Source of the DNA: Sipunculus nudus
Taxonomy: Eukaryota; Annelida; Sipuncula; Golfingiida; Sipunculidae
Direction of reading: 5' to 3'
Assembly: GCA_026874595.1 (NCBI GenBank)
Contig: CM049319.1
Span: forward strand, 5,546,601-5,610,600
Length of the DNA stretch: 64,000 bases
In this document: one piece after another, positions 1-12,200 of the stretch
How positions within the stretch are numbered: the first letter of the stretch is position 1
How the letters are laid out: each line of letters opens with the position of its first letter
Program-made: the position numbers and the translations under genes
Notes under the pieces: model-generated
What the model was told of the DNA's origin: nothing
Seen by the model: the letters and a program-made list of their open reading frames with translations, nothing else
The model's database searches: none

Positions 1-2024
1 CTTTCATTCCAATTCTTTGATCTTTCACTTATAGCTCACCTACTAAGTTGGAGAAGAATCCTATAGATTTTGATGTCACAAGGTCAAAGGTCAGGGTCAC
101 AGGATCCACTTCTTTGAAAAGGTTGTGGACACATTTCAAGCTAGACTTTTCATTCCAAACCTTTCAGCACTGATATCACTTCTCTGCCAACAGGGGAAAA
201 GACCTGTTGATTTTGAGGTCAAAGGTCAAGTTCACAGCACCCACTTCTTGCGTGGAGTCATTTTCAGGCAAACTTTTCAATCTGTACCTTCCATCTGTCA
301 TATATGGCTTACCTACCAATAAGGGAAGAAGCCTATTGATGTTGAGGTCAAAAAGTCAAAGGTCAAGGTCACAATATTTAATTGTTCTAAATGCTTGTGA
401 GCATATTTCAAGTGTAACTGTTCAACCCAAACCTTCAGTCTTTCACATATGCCACATCTATGCATCACTCAGTTTGACTCAAACTTCATATTTATGGGTC
501 TTTTTGCTTGAATAAATAACTTATTGATTTTGGGGTCAGCTGGTTAAAGGTTGCAGGTCAAAGTTATTCACCCATTGGTTGCCAAGTTATTACACCAGAT
601 TTAAGTGGTTAGTAGTTACCCATCATTTAGAAGGAATCCAGTTGATATATGGGCAAAAGGCCAAGGTCATAGGTCAGGGATGTTCACAATTACTTATTTT
701 ATAGACCATCTCTATTTTTCTTGTATATATAACCATCCAACTCCAGCTGGTACATCTCCCTGTGTGGCTGTAATTGTGAGTGACACTGGTGACATATGAC
801 TCCCTTTTGTATCAGCCTATTAAGTGATAAGGCTCAGTGATAGGTACCTCGTTACTTCATAACAAAAACACTGTTGTCAGAATGCTTCAGCCAGGCATTA
901 AGACTATGAGAGTATAGTATTAAGGTTTAGCTACTGATTTATAAGATGATGGGAACATTTTGCAGTTTATTTTATGGAATCCTAGCAATAAACTTAGTTT
1001 CCTAGATATCTGAATATTTTAATATATATCACCACATATAAAAGCAAGTGTTTGTTCTCATAATATGTAGATGTGTACCTTGATATAGGATGGCTTTTTG
1101 TTTTATTTCAAGACTCTTAGTCATGCTTTCTGCATTTCTTTTCTTTCAGGTTTGGCAGTTTACCTACCCTGCTGACCCCATTGAAAAGCAGAGTGATAAT
1201 AAAAAATATTGGACTTACACTTTTTACAATTGCATATCTATAAATCTGATATGAGGGCCTGGACATGCCTTTTGAATTATTTTGGGCATTCATTACTGGA
1301 TAATTTGCCCCAAGTTTGGTCTCTTATTGGAGAATGTGGGATATCAAATGTCATACTTGTCAGAAATCCATTATGTCTGCCAGTTAGCCACCTTAGAAAT
1401 TCTTTCTTCAGTGCAGTTTCAGTAATTTTTCTTAAATGTTTGGTCTGATTTAGAGAATGTTTGTTGTCTGATTTCAGACTTGTCAGAAGTCCAATATGGC
1501 CACCAGGCAACCATCTTTTTATTCCTTTTGATCATATTATCTCAAGAACAGTTAAAGTGAATGCAGTTGGATGTATATTTATGTAATCTTGTAAAGGATT
1601 GGGTCAAATATTTCTGAATAAATATTACCATCATTTATAAAAGTGCAGTACAGTTGGCTTGTATTGAATAAAAATTTATACAGAAGCACCTGTTTCTCAA
1701 TAATTCTTGCATGTATTTCCTTGATTTTTGCTATATATTTTGATCTTATATTTGCCCTTTGTGGTGTTCCTTTTGAGACTGACAGGTTTCAAGCAAGCTG
1801 TTGGAATAGTTCCTGATAGCTTAACAATCATGCATTTTCCTCAGACCATCAATTCACTGTGTTTTAACCAGACATAGGTGATATATATATTTCTGTTGTC
1901 ATAGAAAATTTTCAACAAATTGGCAAATTGGTTCTTCAAAATTTGACTGGAAGTTGTGAATCTCAGTCCATGATGTCACAGGTCATGCTTGGCAGCTGAG
2001 CGTCATGACCCATGGGTCACTTGT
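1..2024 (+). mobile_element. Family A element, 3' part (cut by window edge)
   Basis: Nearly identical along its whole length to 25146-27170 in the same gene region; only scattered substitutions and a few short indels were seen. It ends with CAGCTGAGCGTCATGACCC and the palindrome TGACCCATGGGTCA, then cacttgt. It has no coding capacity of its own; short open frames are repeat-derived. It contains several direct repeats of AGGTCA (81-99, 216-228, 346-390). Confidence 0.85.
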
Positions 2025-2035
2025 TGATTGTATTT

Positions 2036-2375
2036 AGTATTCACATTCTTTCATACGTTTTCTATGAACATACCAAAAATTAGGTCAGTATTTGGTATTA
2101 TTTTGAAGTTATGGGCAAAACATAATGCAATTTTTTAAAAAATCAGGAAATATATTTACTCACCTAACATGAGAATTGCTGAACCTACAGACTTTTTTTC
2201 AGGAATATAACTTTATTTAATCAAGATTCAATTGTTTACCCAAAATTAGATCTGAATTTTGGAAATTTTTCAAGTTATTAGCATAAATAAAAAATCAATA
2301 CCTTAAATTTTGTCCAACTTTGGCACTGTTGATTTAATTTTCACAGCATATATACATAAGGATTTAATCTTTTAA
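2036..2375 (+). repeat. Left arm of a large inverted repeat pair
   Basis: The reverse complement of 7237-7608 aligns with this segment over about 340 bp with moderate divergence. Shared stretches include taggtcagtat, tcaggaaatatatttactca and ttaatcaagattcaattgt. The arms enclose about 4.9 kb with no recognised coding sequence. Confidence 0.8.
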
Positions 2376-4328
2376 AATATGAAATTTCAAAGAAATTGAT
2401 TGGAAAGAATAGCTTTTATTCAAGTTTTCATACACCATGTCAAGTGTTGTTTACATCTAGCCCACCTAGTAGTACAGCCTTCACTTGCATAATGTAACCC
2501 ACCCCAGGCAGCTTGCCTTGGGTCAGCTTGGCCACTACCAGCAGGCTTCCCCTCTGCCCTGCACTCCCCCCCCCTCAGATGGTGCATAAACTAGATGAAT
2601 GTTATTTTTTTTCTGTATTTGATTCATTCTTATTCTATGCTATGCTACATTTGAGATTTTGTATTGTACCACCAGGGTTAAAATGATTAAAGTGTACATT
2701 TAATTGTGTCCACAAAGTGTTTTATTGCTATGAAAGTGTGGATGTTCATGAGATAAGTAATTCCTTACTTCAGAGGAGTAAAAACTTCACCAGGTGTGAA
2801 ATTGACTATTAATTCCAGTAATAAATTAAAACTGGGATAGTAATTAGCACAATGATATTGTTTGTCCCTCATTCAACCAACAGTGTGTATACTTTGTTTG
2901 TAATGTCTTATTTTATCAAATTTACTGAATCTTTTATTTTATTTAGGTGAATAAAATTAAGCATGTACTGAAAACTCCAATGTGCAAAACTTTTTAATAG
3001 TGATTCAAGGAATATTCTTGTAGATGCCATGTTGTGGCATTATTTTCTTTTAAATTCAGTTTAAACATTTATGATTTAAAATAATAAAATATATGTGTAT
3101 GCATAATATGACCCAATATGAGCTACACTCTGGATATATGATGATTGCAACTTTTGCAACAATTCTAATATTTTAACTTATAGTTTCAGTTTTTTACTCT
3201 GTATATATAATGATTGCAACTTTTGCAACAATTCTAATATTTTAACTTATATTTTCAGGTTTTTTATTAAAAATTTATAAAACCTGTAAATAAAAAAATG
3301 ATTCAGATTAAAACTTCTTAATGGAAAAAGTGGATATGCTTAAAAAAAATAGGATTATATATAAACTTAAATGCATTATTCCCTTGAAAGTGAAATAAAG
3401 GTATTAGTCCATTCTGTCAACTTGCCAGTCCATCTGTAAATTTTCATATGCATCACAGTATCTCAAAACTTTTACTGTTTTTCTTCATGACAGTCTTGTC
3501 AGAGTATTATTTTGCAATCATATATTTAGAACTTTACTATAACCAAGTAGGAGGACCCCTTTCCTCTTAGCTTTTCATATTCTTATATAAATGAAAAACA
3601 TTACAATAGAATATTTCTACATCCACCTTCGTGCTGCCCTCACTTTTCCCTTCTCCGAACCCCATCCCAAAGTCAGCCTCAGTTAGCAAGAACAAGATGA
3701 ATCAGATATATTCATACTTTAATATTTTGTATAACTATTCGTCCATAGGTACCTATGTACATGCCAGAAATTATGTCAGTATTGTGTAATATGTAGACAT
3801 AGTGGGCATCACAATAATGTACCTTGTCAAGACTAAAGAGATATTGTGTCATACAGTCACAAATTCATAAATCACTTCATCAGCATAGTTAATCATAACA
3901 TCATATCTGTCAAATTGAAAGCTTGCAGACTACCATACACTTTAGATCCTTCAACAAATAGCCTTATCATCATTCTACTACTGCTTATTACTGCTGTCAT
4001 TGCATTCATATTTGCTCAAATATATCACAATTTTCAACCCCTCCTAAATAAATAAAAAATAAACCACTATATTTGACTCTATTAATCCATCAGTCAGGTA
4101 ATTTCATTTATCATTTACTCACATATTACATTACATTCCTTTATAATAGCCCAACATGTCCATGATATTCATAAGCTTTATCGACTCGATATAGTATCGA
4201 TATAGCTTCATATAATCCCCAATAGCAAAGAACAATATAATTTAATTATTTTTTATTTAAAAAAATTGAAATGAAAAATACCATAGGTGACTGCATGGTG
4301 TTATTTGGAATACATACTCATACATCCC

Positions 4329-6889
4329 ATACCTCTCAACCCTCCTGATTTTGTCGGGAGCCTCCCAATTTTAGAGGTCATCTCCCGACCTCCAGATATG
4401 GAAAGATAAACTTCGGATATGGATGAAATATTGAGCATACATTCAAATTTTGCTGATTTGATCTCGCCATGGTGTACTTGAGCCGATTAGTTGTATCTGC
4501 CGAGCGTTCCCCGCTAATAGCCTAATAGCAAGCATGTGTATCTGCGTGGGCACCAGAAAGGAGGCTTATAGCATGGTTCCCAGCCTGCCTAGCCTACACG
4601 CCATGTGTTTGATGTTAGTTTCAGTGGTGTGATATTGAAACAAAATTTGCTCTTAACATGCAATCTACACCCAATGAAACTGACATGGGCTGTAGATATA
4701 CATCAGCACATCACCACAGAATGGGCCGTTTTTACTTTAACTGGTGAAATGAAATTAATTGAGGTACCTTCTTTAAAAAAGTATGATTTATAAGACATTG
4801 GTTTAAATGTGTGTGTATTATTTTGCAGATTTTCCCCTATAAACATCTTCCTGTTAAAGATTGGATCCTTTCTAACATTTTAGTGCACATGCATCCAACT
4901 CAATATGTTGAAAAATTAATGTTTGGAGTCATAAATGGTTTAGAAATATCAAGTTAAAGGTAAAAACATAAAACCCCTGGAGTATATGAATAATATAAAG
5001 GATTTCAATCAAACTCATCAGAAATGTTAATCAATAAAATATCTTGCTTAAGTTTGATTTCCAGCAAAATCCATACATATTTAATAAGGTGAGAGGTCAC
5101 CGCACTTTGGAGGCACCGTGGTGACTTAACAAAAATCCTGTGGTTTTCATGAAGCTAATTATACATATTTACCGATAGAGTTTCTCACCTTGATTACATT
5201 CTCATGAAAATTTACAAAGATTTAAAGAGATCAGAGGTCACCAGATACACAACAGGCCTTTTATGTACGCTTGCAGTGCTCTTATTTAATATTTAAGGAA
5301 ATCAACCTGTTACGAATATCATAAAGTTTACGTACACCACCTTGTAGCTAATATCCTTGGGTTTCAGAATATGTATCAGGTAATCCCAGATTAACAGTTT
5401 AGGGAATATAAAGGATAACAGCAACAATATTAAAATAGACTCAGGAACATTTCTGAAATGGTGATTTCAAGGGAAAACAAACTTAGGTAATTTTGTCTTT
5501 TAGGCACTGATGGGGAATGAACCAGGTACTGTCATCTCGGAAATCAATTGCTGGTCCACCAGGCTGCACCCTAACCTGGTCATCCATATTATATTAAATA
5601 CTTCATAATGTTTTAGACAATGATGATCAATTAACCTTTGAACTATACAGGGATATATCGTTGGCCATTCTTCCGTCCCCAGTCAATCTGTTATCATACC
5701 TTTTGGTAACAATTGCTCATCGGATACAAAGAATATATGTAATAAATGTTATTTTGGACCAAGTGAGCTACAGTTTTGGTTAGTGTATTATGTGCATTTT
5801 TGAGGGCTAAGCATCTGTTGGAAGGTGTACATTTTTTGGAATGTGGTATGTTATATCATCTTGGTAAAAGCAAAAAAATAATAAAAATGAATGCGTAGGC
5901 TATATCATAACATATGCTCCTTTCATAATGCAGGTTTGAAGAAAACAGTCTACACACATTTTTCTCACAATTTTCACAGACATTTATTGGTGGATTTGAT
6001 TAGCCTACATTTGGAACTATTGAAATCATGCAGGTCAAACTAATAGCCTTTTCAGGCAAAAAGACCAGTCTGTAAAGTACTTGTCTGATTTGTCATATTC
6101 CAGAATATCCTATCAGAATTGAATAGAATAATTCTTGTTTCTATTAGTATAGTGTCTTCAAATATTATTATATAGGAAATATTCTCATGAGAGCTTTGGG
6201 TCCTTGGGCCCTTATTTATCTCTCATAATGTGGTAAAATGTCAATTTGCATACCTGTACATTAATGACATGTGAACACAATGTAAATATACTTAAATAAT
6301 ATGTAGATTTTAACTCACCGGCCTTAATTGACTTCCTTTGCAAATATAATTACATGAGTAAATGTGTACATGCACATGAATTGGTCTTAATAAACATCCA
6401 GATGTTCAAGTCATTGTGCACATGTCACATTCAGTGTTTGTTTGGACTTATATTGTCTTATGTTTATACAAACAAAGAAGATTTAATGTGACCGAGTTTC
6501 AAACCAAGAAAAGTGTTCTGGAAATAACTGGCCACGACCATCCAATGCAGAAATTTCCAAACAAAAACAACTATCCAATATCATTATGTTTAATCAAATT
6601 CAAACACATAGTTCAGATTTTAAGATTTCTACCTTGGTTTAAGTACCTAAATTATGAAGGAAAGGAGATATCAAACTGATTAAAGGCAAAATTGTAGGTT
6701 TATAAATAAAGTCTTTTCTAGGCTCTAGCCATGTTTAAAATGCCTTCAAATCCATATATATTTAAAAAAAATTTCCCATTGCGGTTCCCCCTCCCACTAC
6801 CCTCCCCCCAAGCGTGCGCTTGATCGCTCGTATCACTCACACTGACTCTATATCCTGATATTGAATTTTAAAAATGTCGAGAGGTATGC
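4329..6889. mobile_element. Possible DNA-transposon remnant with short inverted ends
   Basis: The left end CATACCTCTCAACCC is matched in inverted orientation by GTCGAGAGGTATG at 6876-6888. CATCC-like bases flank both sides but are offset, so a target duplication is uncertain. The left end has the inverted CTCCCGA/TCGGGAG words seen in many animal transposon ends. No transposase was read between the ends. Confidence 0.35.
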
Positions 6890-7236
6890 CATCCATACAA
6901 GATTCATACAGCATCAATCATTGCAAGGTAATTCCCTGTTTATCATTAACTATCAGTTTCCTTTTCCATTAATTGTTCTTAAAATTGTTATTATAAATCA
7001 ATAAAAATTTATTTAATTATTGTTTATTGTTATGTTGGTTTTCAAAACAACAGTTAGATGAGTTGGGTTGGATACCTTGATCATGAGCTAGCTGGTTTCC
7101 CGGTATATGCCCCACTTCAAGTGTGCATAATTAGCCGGAAAGGTCAACAAGGGGACATATATAGAGGGGCTTCAGTATAGCCTAGGTGTGACATTGTCTC
7201 ATAAAAACTTTAATAAAAGCTACATTTTTTTTAGTC

Positions 7237-7608
7237 AAATTTAGAAGCTAACATCCTTATGTGTGCAGGATATGAAAATTAAGGCAATAGTGCCTACAGG
7301 AAAAAAACTTGCTTTGACCAAAGTTGGGCAAAATTTAAGTTGTTTTTTTGTTAAATTTGTATTTATGGTAATAACTAATAAAATTTGAAAAAATTCAGAT
7401 TTAATTTTTGGTATACAATTGATTCTTGATTAAATGAAGTTATATCCCTGAAAAAAAGTGTCTAGCTTCAGCAGTTCTTATGTTAAGTGAGTAAATATAT
7501 TTCCTGACTTCTTACAAGGTGCATTATGTTCAGACCCATAACTTCAACAAATTAAGCAATACTGACCTAATTAATACGTAGGAAATGTATAGAAGACTAA
7601 GCATACTA
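7237..7608 (-). repeat. Right arm of the large inverted repeat pair
   Basis: Inverted counterpart of 2036-2375. It may be the terminal inverted repeat of a non-autonomous element or simply a second copy of one repeat family in opposite orientation. No target-site duplication was found. Confidence 0.8.
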
Positions 7609-8139
7609 AATATGATCAAAAACTGATCAATGGTTTAAATATTAGGCTGTCCTGAAGTGTGACAAAAGGTTTTTATTGGAGAGTTGAGGTTTTTCCATAA
7701 TATCTCAAAGGAATGAAGACATATTGACCCATATTTGGTACGTTAGGAAATTTTGGGGACATCTAAATGTATGCCAGATTTCGATTTCGTAGGTCCAACG
7801 GTGTCAAAACGTGCTTGTCTTAAGGATGGACAGAAGAACACAATGGAATATTTGATTAGTGTGTCCCAGTGCCTGACATTTTCACTATATTGTTGTAAAT
7901 AAATGTATTTTGGTCAGTTGTAATTCTTAAAGATAAAAAAAAATGGTAATTCTATGACACTGTCCTTACCAATGAAAAACAGCAAAAGTCTTACCATCAG
8001 CAAAACATGGTAACCCTATCTACTCACAAAAGATGGTCATTCATTATAAATATATGAAAATACATCATAATTTTTGTAGTTGGTTTCCTGTTTGGTTGTT
8101 CCTTATGTTTCTTTGTGAGTTGAATGCAGACTGACCTTT

Positions 8140-8300
8140 TGGTAAAATTAAGGGGTGGGGCGGGTTTGGGCTGAGAGCTAAGTGTTAGGGGCGGTGGCGG
8201 GTCAGTTTATTCTTTATAGGTGCGAGGCAGTGCAGGGTGGGTTTTCACAACTGTGGGGGGGGGGGGGGGGGGTGGATTGTGGGCTGAAGGTTTGTTTAGC
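8140..8300 (+). repeat. G-rich low-complexity tract
   Basis: Runs of G, including about 20 Gs at 8256-8272, in sequence of the form GGGGTGGGGCGGG. It could form G-quadruplexes on the + strand. No gene signal was seen. Confidence 0.7.
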
Positions 8301-9065
8301 GGGGTGGGTGCAGGCTCTAAATTTCTGCCTGCGCAGGGCCCTATTATACACCCAGGGCCTGCTTGTGCAGTAGTCCCCAGGCCTGGTTAACACCAGAAAT
8401 AGAAATGAGAGGAAATATGTGATACAGCCCTGTTGGTTACCTGCAACAAAAAAAGTATATTTAAAAAAGAAAAACAAAATTTGCCTTGTTTAACTTAAGC
8501 TTTGAAACTCTGTTATAAGGAATATAGACAATTGCGAAAGGAATTGGTTCTAAAATCATATTCCATGATTGAAAGATAACAAACTACAGATGATTGACTA
8601 TTAATGAATGATTATTTTGTGATCAATTTATGTTACTGAGAAATTTGCTGTATAGAATTTTACCTAAATTTAGTCAAACATGTACATCATGTTGAAAGGT
8701 CAAGGTAATGACTAGGTTGTTGTCACTTATTTTTTGCACAAGGTTAAGTTTTAATGCTATTCTTTATTTTTGTTCCCCATCTTTCTTATATTCTCTGACA
8801 CAATTATAATATTTTGTCAGGATGGTTTGACTTCTTTAGATGTGCATACATCATATTTTTGTCCCCCGATCACCATTTTAGCAGTGTAATTATTAAATGA
8901 ATGGTTAGATTGAAACTGGAACCTGCTCTGGAGATGGTTTCATCAAACCAGTTTGGGTTTTACTATTTTCCTAGAACCAAACAAGTTTCATATTTTCAAT
9001 ATGTTCCCTAGCACACTACCAGCTCACTAATAAAGTACTTAAGTTATTCTTTTTTACCCTCACAG

Positions 9066-9223
9066 TAAATTTGATTATTGTAGGAATGTTCCCCTGTTGA
9101 ATGCTCCTCTGGATGGAACATACCTGGCCACATGCCCGTCATGTGACCACCAGTTCAAGTTCAAGGCCACACCAACACCCAGAACTAGTGTCTCATTCAC
9201 CATCAATGGGACGCAGTATGAAG
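9066..9223 (+). CDS. Exon 1 (first visible): N-terminal extension and start of [2Fe-2S] domain
   Basis: Encodes an extension containing [13 protein letters not shown], then [12 protein letters not shown], the first strand of the ferredoxin-like domain. No ATG lies in frame, so at least one exon is upstream. The chosen acceptor follows a good pyrimidine tract (ttttttaccctcacag, ending 9065); a weaker one at 9083 would shorten the exon by six codons in frame. The donor is read as GC (9224-9225), giving ...QYE-VKN...; a GT donor at 9228 needs a different acceptor for exon 2. Confidence 0.75.
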
Positions 9224-12200
9224 GCAGGTGACACTTTGATTTTATCTAGCAATTTTTATACACAGTATAATTTGCCATAAAATCATAATTCCCATAAATA
9301 CATCACATTTTGCAGTAATTCTATTGTTTCAAAATAAACAGAACTTGAACAGCAACTTTTCCTTAACAAGTTTCAGATACTTAAAAATGAACTGAAAATT
9401 AATATTTTTTTTTCATAAATGCAAATTGCTCATGAGTAAAAATTTTGATTTTAAGAAGCAATTTTATTTGGAGGGTGTCCATATTACTTGAATTTTCAGT
9501 GAAGAACAGCCTTGATATCAACATGAAACTGAATGAATACATCAGAGATGTAGCGGGCTTGAAAGGGACAAAGGTCATGTGTAGAGAAGGAGGCTGTGGC
9601 TGCTGTGTTGTCATGGTAACCAGACAGAACCCATTGCTGGGAAAAGAAGAAAGTGTAGCAATCAATTCAGTAAGTACCAGTTCCTTTAACCTGTTATTTC
9701 AGAAGTCTAGAAAATTTATATTATCAGTTCTGCAGACATAGTTGCAGCATTATGCAATGTCTTGTCATGACTAACTCTCCTATGAAATTTAGTTATCTGT
9801 CCATTTATCTGTTTTCAAGGTAATCATTAGTCAAAGTACAAAGCAATATATCTTTTCAATGGCAATGATGATAGTCAGTCTTCAAACTTCCCCCATTCTT
9901 GCACTTGAAATTTGAGTGGCACTTGACACACATATCAGCCAAGGTCAAGCATTATAGTCACTTGGTGTTGAAAATTGCACATGCAAGTCCTACCTCAGGC
10001 ATCACTATTTTTTTCAGTGTTAAGAAGTTAATATACCCTCTAAGTGCCTGAGATTTGAAAAAAAAAACATACAAAAAAACCCTAAAATGTCTGAAATTTC
10101 AGTGTCAGCTGTAAGGAGTGTACCTTAAGGCCATCCTTAAAAAGTTCTGTGTTGGGGCTAACCCGGCCGGTCGTGATTTTTGGCTGCGGCTGGAATTTTT
10201 TTTGACATATCTGCAAATTAATATTTTTATATGATCTGCCGCAAGCACCTGGGCCCGTAAAAATCTGCCTTCATGTGCTAGAAAAATAGTCCTTCTATTA
10301 CATTTTTAGATGCACTTTATTTCCATAATGAAAGGTATTACCCAACGTCGCCGATCGTTTGAGCCCTAACAATTAGTCAGGTTGTGCCTATATATATACA
10401 CGTGGAACGATCGCTACACTCGTGCGCGAGAGTAGAAAAACTGCCGGGAAACCGCCATCAAATTTCGTTGTTCTGGCGAAACAGGCTGAAAAAAAATATT
10501 GAGCAATTAGAAATGGTTCTTATTTGATTTCAAATAAAGCGGAAGCTTACCGCTGTCGCATTAACTGATTAAATGAAAGTTCTCTCGACATTCATACTGT
10601 CAACTGACCAATGTTGGCATTTAAACCATGTGACACGTTGATTTGCATAAACACGTGCCTGGCCCACGCAAACGTTCTTGTGATTGGCGGAGCGGTCACG
10701 CGTCATAGCCAGAGAGCCAATAAGAGGTCCGTAGTAAAAGTTCACCCCATATGACTTCATTCATCACTATTTTGGCGGGAAAATGTTCGCTGACATCGTG
10801 TCGCTTACGCTGGTTATAATTTTTCAGCAACACTCACGGTGGCACCGTGAGTAGGCCTATATCAAGCAAATGAAGCGGGCCTATTTAATTGAATCTGCAA
10901 CTGACGATGTGTAACGCACGATCTCCACAAATCAGATGTTTGGTATTACAAGAATTGCGTGATTTCGTCAGTTCTGTGGCGATCATGACAGGGTTTTGCG
11001 AGGTGTCTGACGCATCGTTTCTACCGGCCACAGCTGATCAGAACAGGCATAACATATAAGAAACTGTATTTTTTTTATGTTTCTTTTTAACTGCCTTTGT
11101 AAATTTATTTCATTTTATTAATAGCTTTTATAATAAACAGATATTTCCTGACCGTACGGCATTTCTTGTTTAGACGTAGACGAGATAGAGATCAACATTG
11201 CTCCCTCAGTCATTAATTACAGAAAAATACTAGAATATCAGCAAAAGCTGACAAAAGCCCCCAGCCAAAAGAGCAGTATTTATGGGTGGTAACAGTAACA
11301 AGTATTCATGTAATATTTGTTCTCACATGGATGTATATCTGTACATATGTCTTTTGTTCAAGTTGTGAATTGGAACTAGAGAGGTATGAACTTTGTAAGT
11401 CTGGCCCCAGTCTTTGTGAGTCATGCAGCACTTTCGAGATCATCAAGGCCAATGACCATTCCATATTCCAAAACAATCCATCCAGTGGTTCCTTAGAAAT
11501 AAGCTCCTAAGTTTTTTAGCTCAGCTGACTGAAAGTCATCTGAGCTATAGCGATCACTCTTTGTCCGTCGTCCGTCTGTCCGTCCGTCTGTCTGTCCGTC
11601 TGTCCGTCTGTCCGTCCGTTAACCAGGCACAAATCGTAACCGCTGGACCTAGAACCTTGTAACTTGGGATTCTGAGAGGTCCATAAAAAATCTCCTTGGA
11701 AACCAGAAATTAGGTCTCTGTTACCCATATCCTTCGATCTATGTGGCCCCAAAGTACCCCCCAGAAAAGTCAAAAATTTCATACAAAAACTTCAATATCT
11801 CATTAACTACTTGACTGATGGTCATGATTTTTGGCATACATATTGATCATGAGATGTTACATCACTTCCTGCAGACTGGTGGCGCCACCTGTATTTTTCG
11901 ATTTTTTAAGAATTTTTTTCTCTATTTTTGAGACCTTTAAAAATGTGAACATCTGTTAACAAGGCACAAATCATAAAGACTGGACTTAGAATCTTAATTC
12001 TTGACACACTGAGAGGTCCATGAAAAATCTCCTTGGAAACCAAAAATTAGGTCTCTGTTACCCATATCCTTCGAGCTATGGGGCCATAAAGTGCCCCCCA
12101 GAATAGTAAAAAATTTCATACAAAAACTTCAATATTTCAATAACTACATCTTTGATGGTCTTCATTTTTGGCATACATATTGATCATGAGATGTTCGATC

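Larger units (their letters stand above)
2025..9065. other. Non-coding, repeat-rich DNA upstream of the first visible exon
   Basis: No recognisable exon was found. Contents: a 73-bp tandem duplication at 3118-3257; an inverted repeat pair at 2036-2375 and 7237-7608; a possible element 4329-6889 whose ends share CATACCTCTC as an inverted repeat; a tRNA-derived SINE-like stretch near 5510-5580 (- strand, GGTTCATTC box); and a G-rich patch at 8150-8300. An upstream exon with the start codon may be hidden here or lie to the left of the window. Confidence 0.6.

Noticed and set aside
10783-10850. Small gene starting at the ATG after the E2F-like site
   Set aside because: The frame is only about 20 codons and matches nothing.
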